Position numbers and translations under genes: made by a program. From Candidatus Luteimonas excrementigallinarum (GTDB lineage Bacteria > Pseudomonadota > Gammaproteobacteria > Xanthomonadales > Xanthomonadaceae), in contig DXCY01000219.1 in NCBI GenBank assembly GCA_019115725.1, positions 1 through 10,185 of the forward strand: a DNA stretch of 10,185 nucleotides, read 5' to 3'. Of the stretch, positions 1 through 6,547 are shown in pieces; position 1 is the first letter of the stretch; each line of letters begins with the position of its first letter. Under the pieces are notes generated by a model that worked only from the letters and a program-made list of their open reading frames with translations, did no database searches and was not told the DNA's origin.

Positions 1-1
1 G

Positions 2-436
2 ATTTCGGCGATGTACAACTTCCAATTCGAAGGCATCGTGCTGCAGGCGGTGATGCTGACCTTCGGCACCCTGTTCGCGATGCTGTTCGCCTACCGCTCG
101 GGCCTGGTGAAGGCCACCGAGAACTTCAAGATGGGCGTGGTGGCGGCCACCGGCGGGATCATGCTGGTGTACCTGGCCACGATCGTGCTGGGCCTGTTCG
201 GCATCAACATCCCGATGATCCACGATTCGGGGCTGATCGGCATCGGCTTCAGCCTGTTCGTGGTGGTGATCGCGGCACTGAACCTGGTGCTGGACTTCGA
301 CATGATCGAAACCGGCGTCCAGGCCCGCGCACCCAAGTACATGGAGTGGTACGGCGCCTTCGGCCTGATGGTCACCCTGGTGTGGCTGTACATCGAGTTC
401 CTGCGCCTGCTGGCCAAGCTGCAGTCGCGCGACTGA
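2..436 (+). CDS. Bax inhibitor-1/YccA-like integral membrane protein, 3' part only
   Basis: The reading frame is open from the left edge (first full codon at 2), so the true start lies outside the window and about 144 C-terminal residues are visible. Proteins of this group usually have about 230-250 residues and seven membrane helices; here I see roughly four to five hydrophobic segments. The stretch from residue AMYNFQFEGIVLQA through FDMIETG to MEWYGAFGLM resembles the bacterial 'Bax inhibitor 1 like' family (PF12811 type) rather than classic YccA. Members are inner-membrane proteins related to pH-sensitive calcium-leak channels, but the role in bacteria is poorly defined. The ATG at 11 is internal to the conserved domain and is not the start. 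The gene is convergent with the antiporter gene and ends 24 bp before a shared terminator. The family call comes from recognition by eye, with no search run. Confidence 0.85.
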   Translation: MSAMYNFQFEGIVLQAVMLTFGTLFAMLFAYRSGLVKATENFKMGVVAATGGIMLVYLATIVLGLFGINIPMIHDSGLIGIGFSLFVVVIAALNLVLDFDMIETGVQARAPKYMEWYGAFGLMVTLVWLYIEFLRLLAKLQSRD

Positions 437-454
437 ACCAGTCCGGCTCGATCG

Positions 455-482
455 AAAAAGGGCGCCCTGGGGCGCCCTTTTT
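455..482. terminator. Bidirectional Rho-independent terminator between convergent genes
   Basis: GGGCGCC at 460-466 pairs with GGCGCCC at 471-477 around a CTGG loop. Five A residues before the stem and a run of T residues after it make a symmetrical 12-bp A/T-extended stem. On either strand the hairpin is followed by a U tract, so it can end both the plus-strand Bax-like gene (stop at 434-436) and the minus-strand antiporter gene, whose stop codon at 483-485 touches the T run. This is seen directly in the sequence. Confidence 0.92.
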
Positions 483-1796
483 TCATTGCTTCGCCGCGGC
501 TCGCCGACTTGGCCAGAGCATGAAGCCGATCGCTACCACGGCCAGGATCCAGCAGTAGTAGACCTTGCCGGCCAGGGCCAGCGGCGACACCGCCGCCAGC
601 GAGGCGGCCAGCAGGATCTGCGCACCATAGGGCAGCACGCCCTGCATCACGCAGGCAAAGATATCCAGCACGCTGGCCGAGCGGCGCGGACTGATCCCGT
701 GCTGTTCAGCAATATCCTTGGCCACGCTGCCGCTGATCAGGATCGCCACGGTGTTGTTGGCGGTGAACGCATCCGTGGTGGCCGACAGCGCGGCAATGCT
801 GAACTCCCCCGTGCGCCGGCCCCGATGGCCGCGGGCGATGCGGGAGATCAGCTGGGTCAGCCAGGCCAGCCCGCCGCCCGCCTTCATCAGTGCGCTCAGC
901 CCGCCGATCAGCAACGACAGCAGCAGGATCTCCACCATGCTGTCGAAGCCCATCCAGATATCGCCCACGTAGGTCACGACGTCATAGCCGTCGCCGAGGA
1001 CGACGCCGAACCCGCCGGCCAGCACCAGGCCGATCGCCAGCACCACCAGTACGTCCAGCCCTGCCAGCGCCAGCGCCAGCACCACCAGGTACGGCAGCGC
1101 CAGCCACGGGGACACGCCGCTGGCGGCCTGTTCCACCGGGGCCGCATCGCCCAGGAACAGCAGCAGCCCCATGGTGATCACCGCGGCGGGTGCCGCGATG
1201 CGGAAGTTCTCGCGGAACTTGTCGCGCATCTGCGCGCCCTGGGTCCGGGTGGCGGCAATGGTGGTATCGGAAATGACCGAAAGGTTGTCACCGAACATCG
1301 CCCCGCCGATCACCGCGCCCACCACCAGCGCACGATCCAGCCCGGCGGCATCGGCCACCCCCAACGCGATGGGCACCACCGCGGCGACGGTGCCCATCGA
1401 GCTGCCGATGGCGAGCGAGATGAAGCAGGACAGCAGGAACAGGCCGGGCAACACCAGCGCCGGCGGCAGCGTGCCGAGCCCCAGCGCCACCACCGCATCC
1501 ACAGCACCCACTGCGCTGGATACATAGGCAAACGCGCCCGCCAGCAGGAAGATCAGGCACATCAGGACGATGTTCGGATCGCCCATGCCCTGCAGCAGCA
1601 CTTCGTTGGCCTTCAGCCCGCGCCTGTGCGCCAGCCAGACGGCCAGCGCCAGCGCCGGCAGGATCGCCACCGGCGCGCGCAGCTGGTAGAAGCCCATGGG
1701 CTCGCCCTGGGCGGTGAAATACAGACCGGCCCCGAAGAACAGGGCGAGAAACAACAGCAGCGGCGTCAGCGCGAGCGCGCTTGCGCGGGTGGTCAT
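483..1796 (-). CDS. NhaC-family Na+/H+ antiporter
   Basis: The 437-residue protein is very hydrophobic, with about ten or more predicted membrane segments, and belongs to the inner membrane. NhaC-type signatures are visible: SSMGT (about residues 132-136), GDNLSVISDTT (about 169-179, the counterpart of the GD-LSPLSDTT motif) and TTDAFTANNT (about 340-349). These place it in the NhaC-like antiporter superfamily (PF03553), which exchanges Na+ or other cations, and in some members carboxylates, against protons. I chose the ATG at 1794-1796, which gives the N-terminus MTTRASALALTP just before the first helix and has GGGGA upstream. The in-frame GTG at 1821-1823 has no ribosome site and would nearly coincide with a candidate -10 box. 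It seems monocistronic, with its own terminator downstream and a separate icd gene upstream. The exact substrate is not readable from sequence; a lactate/malate exchanger is possible. Confidence 0.85.
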   Translation of the reverse strand: MTTRASALALTPLLLFLALFFGAGLYFTAQGEPMGFYQLRAPVAILPALALAVWLAHRRGLKANEVLLQGMGDPNIVLMCLIFLLAGAFAYVSSAVGAVDAVVALGLGTLPPALVLPGLFLLSCFISLAIGSSMGTVAAVVPIALGVADAAGLDRALVVGAVIGGAMFGDNLSVISDTTIAATRTQGAQMRDKFRENFRIAAPAAVITMGLLLFLGDAAPVEQAASGVSPWLALPYLVVLALALAGLDVLVVLAIGLVLAGGFGVVLGDGYDVVTYVGDIWMGFDSMVEILLLSLLIGGLSALMKAGGGLAWLTQLISRIARGHRGRRTGEFSIAALSATTDAFTANNTVAILISGSVAKDIAEQHGISPRRSASVLDIFACVMQGVLPYGAQILLAASLAAVSPLALAGKVYYCWILAVVAIGFMLWPSRRAAAKQ

Positions 1797-1825
1797 GAGC
1801 AGGCGTCCCCGGGGCGAAAGCACCG

Positions 1826-1854
1826 ATTGTGATCGGCTTGGCCGCGGCCGTCAC
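1826..1854 (-). promoter_or_regulatory. Candidate sigma-70 promoter of the antiporter gene
   Basis: On the minus strand GTGACG (1849-1854, four of six matches to TTGACA) and CACAAT (1826-1831, four of six to TATAAT) are separated by exactly 17 bp. The predicted transcript would start about 1819, roughly 22 nt before the ATG at 1796, which favours that start over the GTG at 1823. It is a weak match and not verified. Confidence 0.35.
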
Positions 1855-1900
1855 TGGCGGCGCCGGGACACTCGCGTGCGAAAAATGGAACATGGCCACT

Positions 1901-1933
1901 CCGTGCCGGAACGCGCGATGCGTTCCGGCACGG
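1901..1933 (-). terminator. Perfect 14-bp hairpin downstream of the isocitrate dehydrogenase gene
   Basis: CCGTGCCGGAACGC at 1901-1914 is exactly complementary to 1920-1933, with a 5-nt loop. It lies 12 bp past the stop codon of the minus-strand icd gene, where a terminator is expected. The U-rich stretch on the transcript (five U, from 1885 down) begins only about 16 nt after the stem, so it is not a textbook intrinsic terminator. It may instead stabilise the 3' end or act as a transcription block. The hairpin itself is certain; its job is inferred. Confidence 0.55.
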
Positions 1934-1945
1934 CGGCGCAGGAGC

Positions 1946-2953
1946 TCAGAGCCGGCTGGCGATGGCCCTGGCGTAGTCCATGGTGGAACCGGTGCCGCCC
2001 AGGTCGGCGGTCAGCGAATCCTTGGCATCCAGGGTGGCCACCATGGCCTGGCGCAGGCGCTCACCCTGCTCGGGCATGCCCATGTGATCAAGCATCTGCG
2101 CGGCGCCCAGCAGCAGCGCGCCCGGGTTGGCCTTGCCCTGCCCGGCAATGTCCGGGGCGGTGCCGTGCACGGCCTCGAAGATCGCCACGTCGTGACCGAT
2201 GTTCGCGCCCGGGGTCAGGCCCAGGCCACCGATCAGACCCGCGCACAGGTCGGAGATGATGTCGCCAAACAGGTTGGTGGTCACCAGGATCTCGAACTGC
2301 TCCGGGCGCATCACCAGCTGCATGCAGGCGTTGTCGACGATCATCTCGCTGCATTCGATCTCCGGATACTCGGCGGCCACCTCGCGCGCCACCTTCAGGA
2401 ACAGGCCCGAAGTGGTCTTGAGGATGTTGGCCTTGTGCACCACGGTGACCTTCTTGCGGCCGGTGCTGCGGGCCAGTTCGAAGGCGTAGCGGACGATGCG
2501 CTCGGACCCCTTGCGGGTGACCTTCTGCAGCAGGGTGGCGGTGGCGCCGTCCTCGCTGAGTTCCTGGCCTTCGCCGATGTACGCACCTTCGGTGTTCTCG
2601 CGCACGGTGATCAGGTCCACCTCACCCGGGAAGCGGGCCAGAGTGTTGGGGTAGCTCTTGGCCGGACGCACATTGGCGTACAGGTCGAAGTGGCGACGCA
2701 GGGCCACGTTGATCGAGCTGAAGCCCTCGCCCACCGGCGTGGTCAGCGGGCTCTTGAGGGCCACCTTGTTGCGCTGGATCGATTCCAGGGTGGCGGCAGG
2801 CAGCAGTTCACCGTGCTTTTCCAGCGCGGCCAGGCCGGCGTCGGCCTCTTCGTAGGTCAGGCCGAGACCCATGGCGTCGAGCACATGAATCGTGGCATCC
2901 ATGATTTCCGGACCGATGCCGTCGCCGCGGATCACCGTGATTTTCTGGGACAT
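1946..2953 (-). CDS. icd: Isocitrate dehydrogenase, probably NAD+-dependent
   Basis: The 335-residue protein is of the isocitrate/isopropylmalate dehydrogenase family and would convert isocitrate to 2-oxoglutarate in the cytosolic TCA cycle. GDGIGPEI lies at residues 10-17. Substrate residues equivalent to the E. coli enzyme are present: S80, N82, R86, R96, R118, Y125 and K174, with metal ligands D207, D231 and D235. In the cofactor site, HGTAP at 263-267 is followed by D268-I269, where NADP+-specific E. coli Icd has K344-Y345; an acidic residue there is the classic NAD+ signature. It is much shorter than the 416-residue E. coli enzyme and resembles the short NAD-type homomers. The ATG at 2951-2953 puts MSQKITVIRGDG at the usual distance from the N-terminus; the GTG at 2978-2980 has no better ribosome site. 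The SKSP-type leuB substrate motif is absent, which argues against isopropylmalate dehydrogenase; homoisocitrate or tartrate dehydrogenase activity is less likely but not excluded. Confidence 0.88.
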   Translation of the reverse strand: MSQKITVIRGDGIGPEIMDATIHVLDAMGLGLTYEEADAGLAALEKHGELLPAATLESIQRNKVALKSPLTTPVGEGFSSINVALRRHFDLYANVRPAKSYPNTLARFPGEVDLITVRENTEGAYIGEGQELSEDGATATLLQKVTRKGSERIVRYAFELARSTGRKKVTVVHKANILKTTSGLFLKVAREVAAEYPEIECSEMIVDNACMQLVMRPEQFEILVTTNLFGDIISDLCAGLIGGLGLTPGANIGHDVAIFEAVHGTAPDIAGQGKANPGALLLGAAQMLDHMGMPEQGERLRQAMVATLDAKDSLTADLGGTGSTMDYARAIASRL

Positions 2954-3020
2954 TGGGGGGATTTCCGTGCAGAAAGGCACCGCAGCGGGCCCGCGGCGCG
3001 TGATGGGAAGTGAGCCGCCA

Positions 3021-3026
3021 ATTATG
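3021..3026 (-). promoter_or_regulatory. Candidate -10 element of the icd promoter
   Basis: On the minus strand CATAAT (five of six to TATAAT) lies 67 bp before the icd ATG, in otherwise GC-rich intergenic DNA. No convincing -35 is found 16-18 bp upstream, so either an activator or a poor -35 is involved. The 11-mer GCGTTCCGGCA overlaps its upstream edge and recurs in the hairpin downstream of icd. Confidence 0.35.
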
Positions 3027-3095
3027 CCGGAACGCCGGGCCGCCTGCAGTGCGACCAGGGCTCGACTTTGGGGTCAGGCGGCGCAGAGACCCCGC

Positions 3096-3488
3096 TCAGT
3101 CGTGCGAATGCCCCGCCGGAGCCTCGGCTTCCCCACGCTCCAGCTGATCGAGGAAATCCACCGCCCGGCGCAGGTGCGGGATCACGATCGAGCCGCCCAC
3201 CACCAGGCCGATGGAGAAGGTTTCAAACAGCTCCTGGCGGCTGGCACCGGCGCTGCGGCACTGGGCCACGTGATAGCTGATGCAGTCATCGCAGCGCAGC
3301 ACCAGCGAGGCCACCAGCCCCAGCAGCTCCTTGGTTTTCACATCCAGCGCGCCATCGGCGTAGGCCTGGGTATCCAGGGCAAAGAACCGGCGCACCACCT
3401 GATTGGGCTCGTCCAGGATGCGCTTGTTCATACGCTCGCGGAAGGCGGTGAACTCGGCGACGCGGTCGGCCTCGGCGTCGGTGCTCAC
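3096..3488 (-). CDS. AhpD-like carboxymuconolactone decarboxylase family protein
   Basis: The 130-residue protein has one CMD-family domain (PF02627 type). Its core is E54, then C66-D-D-C69, then H73. The E-x11-C-x2-C-x3-H spacing is that of the catalytic centre of AhpD-type alkylhydroperoxidases, so a thiol-dependent peroxidase or disulfide reductase role is more likely than aromatic-ring decarboxylation. The tail GHSHD adds two histidines near the end and could bind metal, though this is weak. Translation should start at the GTG 3486-3488, which overlaps the glutaredoxin stop as GTGA and has GGAGG at 3493-3497, four bases ahead. An internal ATG (residue 20) would remove the first helix and has no comparable context. 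The gene is cotranscribed with the glutaredoxin gene just upstream and is probably translationally coupled to it. The physiological substrate is unknown. Confidence 0.85.
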   Translation of the reverse strand: MSTDAEADRVAEFTAFRERMNKRILDEPNQVVRRFFALDTQAYADGALDVKTKELLGLVASLVLRCDDCISYHVAQCRSAGASRQELFETFSIGLVVGGSIVIPHLRRAVDFLDQLERGEAEAPAGHSHD

Positions 3489-3772
3489 GCGCCCTCCCCG
3501 GCCAGCAGCGGATCCAGCTTGCCGGCCCGGTGCAGCGCAATCATGTCGTCGTAGCCGCCCACGTGGGTCTCGCCGATGAAGATCTGCGGCACCGAGGTAC
3601 GACCGGTGCGCTCGACCATGCGCTCGCGCTCGGCGGGCTCCTGGTCGATCCGCACTTCGGTCCACTCCAGGCCGCGGCCCTTCAGGAACTGCTTGGCGGC
3701 ATTGCAGTAGGCGCAGATGGCGCTGGTGTAGAGCGTGATGGGGGGCTGGGCGGCGGTCTGGGCGTTGTCCAA
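3485..3772 (-). CDS. grxC: Glutaredoxin (GrxC type) with CAYC active site
   Basis: This 95-residue thioredoxin-fold protein reduces disulfides and glutathione mixed disulfides in the cytosol using glutathione. The redox centre is C20-A-Y-C23, where most GrxC proteins have CPYC. The cis-proline loop T59-S60-V61-P62 and the GSH-site motif GGYDDM (72-77) are both present, so the fold and dithiol mechanism should be intact. The start chosen is TTG at 3770-3772, giving MDNAQTAAQPPITLYTS; a GGAG at 3779-3782 sits six bases before it. A TTG at 3809-3811 would add 13 residues but has no ribosome site, and there is no in-frame ATG upstream before the domain. The gene ends inside the start of the AhpD-like gene. 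Length and motif order match monocluster-free dithiol glutaredoxins rather than CGFS monothiol types. Confidence 0.9.
   Translation of the reverse strand: MDNAQTAAQPPITLYTSAICAYCNAAKQFLKGRGLEWTEVRIDQEPAERERMVERTGRTSVPQIFIGETHVGGYDDMIALHRAGKLDPLLAGEGA
3493..3497 (-). promoter_or_regulatory. Ribosome binding site of the AhpD-like gene inside grxC
   Basis: GGAGG, within a longer GGGGAGGG run, lies in the last codons of grxC and four bases before the GTG start at 3488. With the GTGA start/stop overlap it indicates coupled translation of the two proteins. Confidence 0.6.
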
Positions 3773-4046
3773 GGCAGGCTCCGGAAACTTGAGGCAGCGG
3801 AAGATGTCCAAAGTGTGGGTACGACGTGCCGGTTTTTCCAGTGCGCCCCGTACACTGCGGCACAGGGAGGCGGCCTGCGTCGCAGCGGGCGCGGAACCAT
3901 CAAGGGAGCCAACGCAGAATTAACGGGTGATTCACTCGTCTTCCGCCCGGGCGCGTCATCCTCACGCTCTGGCCCTCCAACACCCCGCCCGGCACGCCAC
4001 ACACGTTTTGCAGCCGCTTTCCAATCCCGGAGCCGACACAATCCAG
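3773..4046. other. Intergenic region between divergent grxC and bepA
   Basis: These 274 bp separate two divergent genes and must carry both promoters. I searched both strands for -35/-10 pairs and found none that is convincing; an isolated TACACT at 3851-3856 resembles a -10 but lacks a -35. No terminator, repeat or credible small gene is visible. Reading frames crossing it are extensions of neighbouring genes. Confidence 0.5.
3779..3782 (-). promoter_or_regulatory. Ribosome binding site that decides the TTG start of grxC
   Basis: On the minus strand GGAG is followed by six bases (CCTGCC) and then the TTG codon at 3770-3772. This is the only good Shine-Dalgarno in front of any in-frame start upstream of the glutaredoxin domain. 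Confidence 0.6.
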
Positions 4047-5693
4047 ATGCGCGCCTTCCTGATTGCAGCCGTACTTACCCTGGTCTTCGCCGGCAGCCAT
4101 GCCGCCGCGCAGGAAAACCGGCTGCCCGATATCGGCTCATCGGCGGGCACCGTGATCAGCCCCTCCCAGCAGGAGGAATACGGGGAAATGCTGCTGGCCC
4201 AGCTGCGCCACTACGACATGGTGCTGGAAGACCCGCTGATCGATCACTGGCTGCGCACCACCGGCACCCGCCTGGCCTCGGCCAGCGACCAGCCGCGCCA
4301 GTCGTTCACCTTCTTCATGATGCGCGACCGCTCGATCAATGCCTTCGCCACGCTGGGCGGCTATATCGGCGTGAACGTGGGGCTGGTGCTTACGGCTGAA
4401 ACGGAAGATGAAGTGGCCGCGGTGCTGGCCCACGAAATCGTCCACGTGACCCAGAGCCACGTGCTGCGCAGCGTGGAACGGGCGCAGCGCGACAGCGTAC
4501 CGATGCTGCTGGCCATGCTGGGCGCGATCGCCCTGGCTGCGGGCTCCGACAGCACATCGTCGGGCGATGCCGGCATGGCCGCCATCGCCTCGATCCAGGG
4601 CCTGGCCCTGCAGCGGCAGATCGACTACACCCGTTCCAACGAATCGGAAGCCGACCGCATCGGCATGCGCACCCTGGCCCGCAGCGGCTACGACGTGGAT
4701 GCCATGGCCTCGATGTTCGAGCGCATGCAGGCGGTATCGCGGGTCAACCAGGGCACCGAGCGCGAGCGCCTGCCCGACTACCTGCGCACCCACCCGGTCA
4801 CCACCACCCGGATCTCCGAAGCCCGCCAGCGCGCGGAGCAGTACGCGGGCCGCAACAGCGTGGTGGCCACCACCTCCACCCCCGACGCGGTGCTGACCGA
4901 GCGGATCAAGGTGCCTGACGGCAACGTGGCTGCACCCGCGCCCGGCCGGCCCAGCAATCCGCTGCTGCCGGTGAACCTGCAGATGCCGTCCATGCATCCG
5001 GGCGCGGGCGATCCGGTCATCTTCGGCTGGGCGCGCGAGCGCATGCGCGTGCTCAGCGCCAACACCACCCGCCAGGCGATCAACGAATACGAAGCCATGC
5101 GCCGCGCGGAGCCGCTGACCGATGCCCAGCGCTACGGCCTGGCCCTGGCCCGGATGCGGGCTGGCGAGGCGGCACGCGCCGCCAATGAATTCGCCGCCCT
5201 GCTGCAGGACCATCCCGGCGATCGCTGGCTGTCGCTGGGGCTGGCCGAAGCGCTGGCCAAATCAGGCCGCATCGCGGAGGCCGACGAGCGCTTCGAAACC
5301 ATGGTCCGGCGCCTGCCCAACGACCGCGCCGTGGCGCTCACCTATGCCGCGGTGCTGGTGGAGCGGGATACCGCCGAAGCCGGCAGGCGCGCCCAGTCGC
5401 TGCTGCGTCCGCTGCTGCGCGACGCTACCGATGACCCGGTGTTCCAGCGCACTTTCGCCCGGATCAGCGAGATCGCCGGCGATCCGGTGCGCGCCGGCGA
5501 GGCCTGGGCCGAGGCCGCCTACCTCAGCGGCCGTGCCGAACAGGCCCTGGTGCAGTTGAACACGCTGCGCCAGCGTGACGACCTGGATTATTACGCCCGC
5601 GCCCGGATCGACGCCCGGATCGCCGCCATCACCCCGACCGTGCTGGAGCTGCAGCGCCAGGGCATCCGCGACGACGACCTGCGCCGACGCTGA
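4047..5693 (+). CDS. bepA: M48 family metalloprotease with TPR-like C-terminus, BepA/YfgC type
   Basis: The 548-residue protein starts with a signal peptide (MRAFLIAAVLTLVFAGSHAAA, cleavage about residue 21-22), so it acts in the periplasm. The M48 domain follows: zinc motif H129-E130-I-V-H133, third ligand E201 in the NESEAD motif, and H249 in LRTHP. H249 aligns with the histidine that in E. coli BepA caps the active site as a switch. Residues from about 335 onward are alanine-rich and helical in TPR style. E. coli BepA helps assemble or degrades the LPS transporter LptD at the outer membrane and degrades stalled BamA substrates; the same role is inferred here. The ATG at 4047 was chosen because the signal peptide starts there; its GGAG at 4029-4032 is 14 bases away, so initiation may be modest. 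A longer frame from the GTG at 3927 would bury the signal sequence. It is divergent from grxC and not in an operon with phoB. Confidence 0.88.
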   Translation: MRAFLIAAVLTLVFAGSHAAAQENRLPDIGSSAGTVISPSQQEEYGEMLLAQLRHYDMVLEDPLIDHWLRTTGTRLASASDQPRQSFTFFMMRDRSINAFATLGGYIGVNVGLVLTAETEDEVAAVLAHEIVHVTQSHVLRSVERAQRDSVPMLLAMLGAIALAAGSDSTSSGDAGMAAIASIQGLALQRQIDYTRSNESEADRIGMRTLARSGYDVDAMASMFERMQAVSRVNQGTERERLPDYLRTHPVTTTRISEARQRAEQYAGRNSVVATTSTPDAVLTERIKVPDGNVAAPAPGRPSNPLLPVNLQMPSMHPGAGDPVIFGWARERMRVLSANTTRQAINEYEAMRRAEPLTDAQRYGLALARMRAGEAARAANEFAALLQDHPGDRWLSLGLAEALAKSGRIAEADERFETMVRRLPNDRAVALTYAAVLVERDTAEAGRRAQSLLRPLLRDATDDPVFQRTFARISEIAGDPVRAGEAWAEAAYLSGRAEQALVQLNTLRQRDDLDYYARARIDARIAAITPTVLELQRQGIRDDDLRRR

Positions 5694-5701
5694 TTTCCGG
5701 C

Positions 5702-5721
5702 GCCGGCTGCTTCAGCCCGGC
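5702..5721 (+). terminator. Weak hairpin after bepA, possible terminator
   Basis: Nine bases after the bepA stop codon, GCCGGCTG (5702-5709) pairs with CAGCCCGGC (5713-5721) with one bulged C and a CTT loop. Only two T residues follow directly, so intrinsic termination would be poor. bepA transcripts may partly read through toward phoB. Confidence 0.3.
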
Positions 5722-5785
5722 TTCCATGCGCCTGTCCGCCCGGCCCGCAGCCACGCGGCCGCCTCCACAGGGGCCTGACTACGGC

Positions 5786-5819
5786 ATGTCATGATGCGGT
5801 CACAAATCTGTCGTCTAAT
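5786..5819 (+). promoter_or_regulatory. Three-repeat Pho box and -10 of the phoB promoter
   Basis: Three 7-bp direct repeats lie at an exact 11-bp period: ATGTCAT (5786-5792), CGGTCAC (5797-5803) and CTGTCGT (5808-5814). They match the PhoB half-site CTGTCAY at six, five and six of seven positions. The linker between the second and third is AAAT, as in the consensus. A -10 like TCTAAT (5814-5819, five of six) touches the last repeat, while the spot for a -35 (ATGATG at 5791-5796) is poor. That is the layout of a PhoB-activated promoter in which the Pho box replaces the -35. The transcript would start about 5826, giving a leader of some 30 nt before phoB. It predicts autoregulation of the phosphate regulon operon. 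Confidence 0.8.
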
Positions 5820-5857
5820 CCAGACTACGGTCAATCAGGCAGGTTGTTACAAAGCAC

Positions 5858-6547
5858 ATGCAGAAACGGATCCTGATCGTCGACGACGAGCCCGCCATCC
5901 GCGAAATGGTGGCGTTCGCCCTGCGCAAGGGTGAATACGAGCCCGTCCACGCGGGTGACGCCCGCCAGGCGCAGTCGGCCATTGCCGACCAGGTACCCGA
6001 CCTGATCCTGCTGGACTGGATGCTGCCGGGTACCAGTGGCCTCGAGCTGGCCCGCCGCTGGCGCCGCGAAGATCTGACCCGCGAGGTGCCGATCATCATG
6101 CTCACCGCCCGCGGCGAGGAAGACGACCGGGTGGGCGGACTGGAAGCCGGGGTGGACGACTACGTGGTCAAGCCCTTTTCCGCCCGCGAGCTGCTGGCCC
6201 GGATCCGCGCGGTCATGCGCCGCTCGCGCGAAGACGACGAGGACGGCAGCGTGGCCCTGGGCGGCCTGCGCATCGATGGCGCCGCCCACCGCGTGTACGC
6301 CAACGAGGAGCCGATCAACATCGGCCCCACCGAATTCCGGCTGCTGCACTTCTTCATGACCCATCCGGAGCGGGTGTATTCGCGCTCGCAGCTGCTCGAT
6401 CACGTGTGGGGCGGCAGCGTATACGTGGAGGAGCGCACCGTGGACGTGCATATCCGCCGCCTGCGCAAGACCCTGGAGCCGAGTGGGCTGGCGACGATGG
6501 TGCAGACCGTGCGTGGCGCCGGCTACCGTTTCTCCACTGCCGTGTGA
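5858..6547 (+). CDS. phoB: Phosphate regulon response regulator PhoB
   Basis: This OmpR/PhoB-class DNA-binding regulator has 229 residues, the same length as E. coli PhoB. The receiver domain spans about 1-120, with acidic pocket D9/D10/E11, phosphoacceptor D53, switch residues T83 and Y102, and K105. The C-terminal winged helix covers about 130-229 and contains the recognition-helix segment RTVDVHIRRLRKTLE and the wing GAGYRF. When phosphorylated by PhoR under phosphate limitation, it should bind CTGTCAT-type direct repeats, including the Pho box immediately upstream of its own gene. The ATG at 5858 gives the canonical N-terminus MQKRILIVDDE, although the Shine-Dalgarno is weak (AGG about 14 bases ahead). 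The neighbour phoR confirms the assignment over other OmpR-class regulators. Nothing in the catalytic or DNA-binding parts looks degraded. Confidence 0.95.
   Translation: MQKRILIVDDEPAIREMVAFALRKGEYEPVHAGDARQAQSAIADQVPDLILLDWMLPGTSGLELARRWRREDLTREVPIIMLTARGEEDDRVGGLEAGVDDYVVKPFSARELLARIRAVMRRSREDDEDGSVALGGLRIDGAAHRVYANEEPINIGPTEFRLLHFFMTHPERVYSRSQLLDHVWGGSVYVEERTVDVHIRRLRKTLEPSGLATMVQTVRGAGYRFSTAV

Noticed and set aside
486..1832. 448-codon plus-strand frame opposite the NhaC-type antiporter gene
   Set aside because: Its composition (His, Gln, Arg, Gly) is low in complexity and lacks any motif. It mirrors the antiporter codons almost exactly, whose opposite strand encodes clear membrane helices and family motifs.
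3070..3093. Hairpin GGGGTC/GACCCC after the AhpD-like gene
   Set aside because: Only six base pairs with a 12-nt loop, and no U tract follows on the minus strand. This is too weak to call a terminator.
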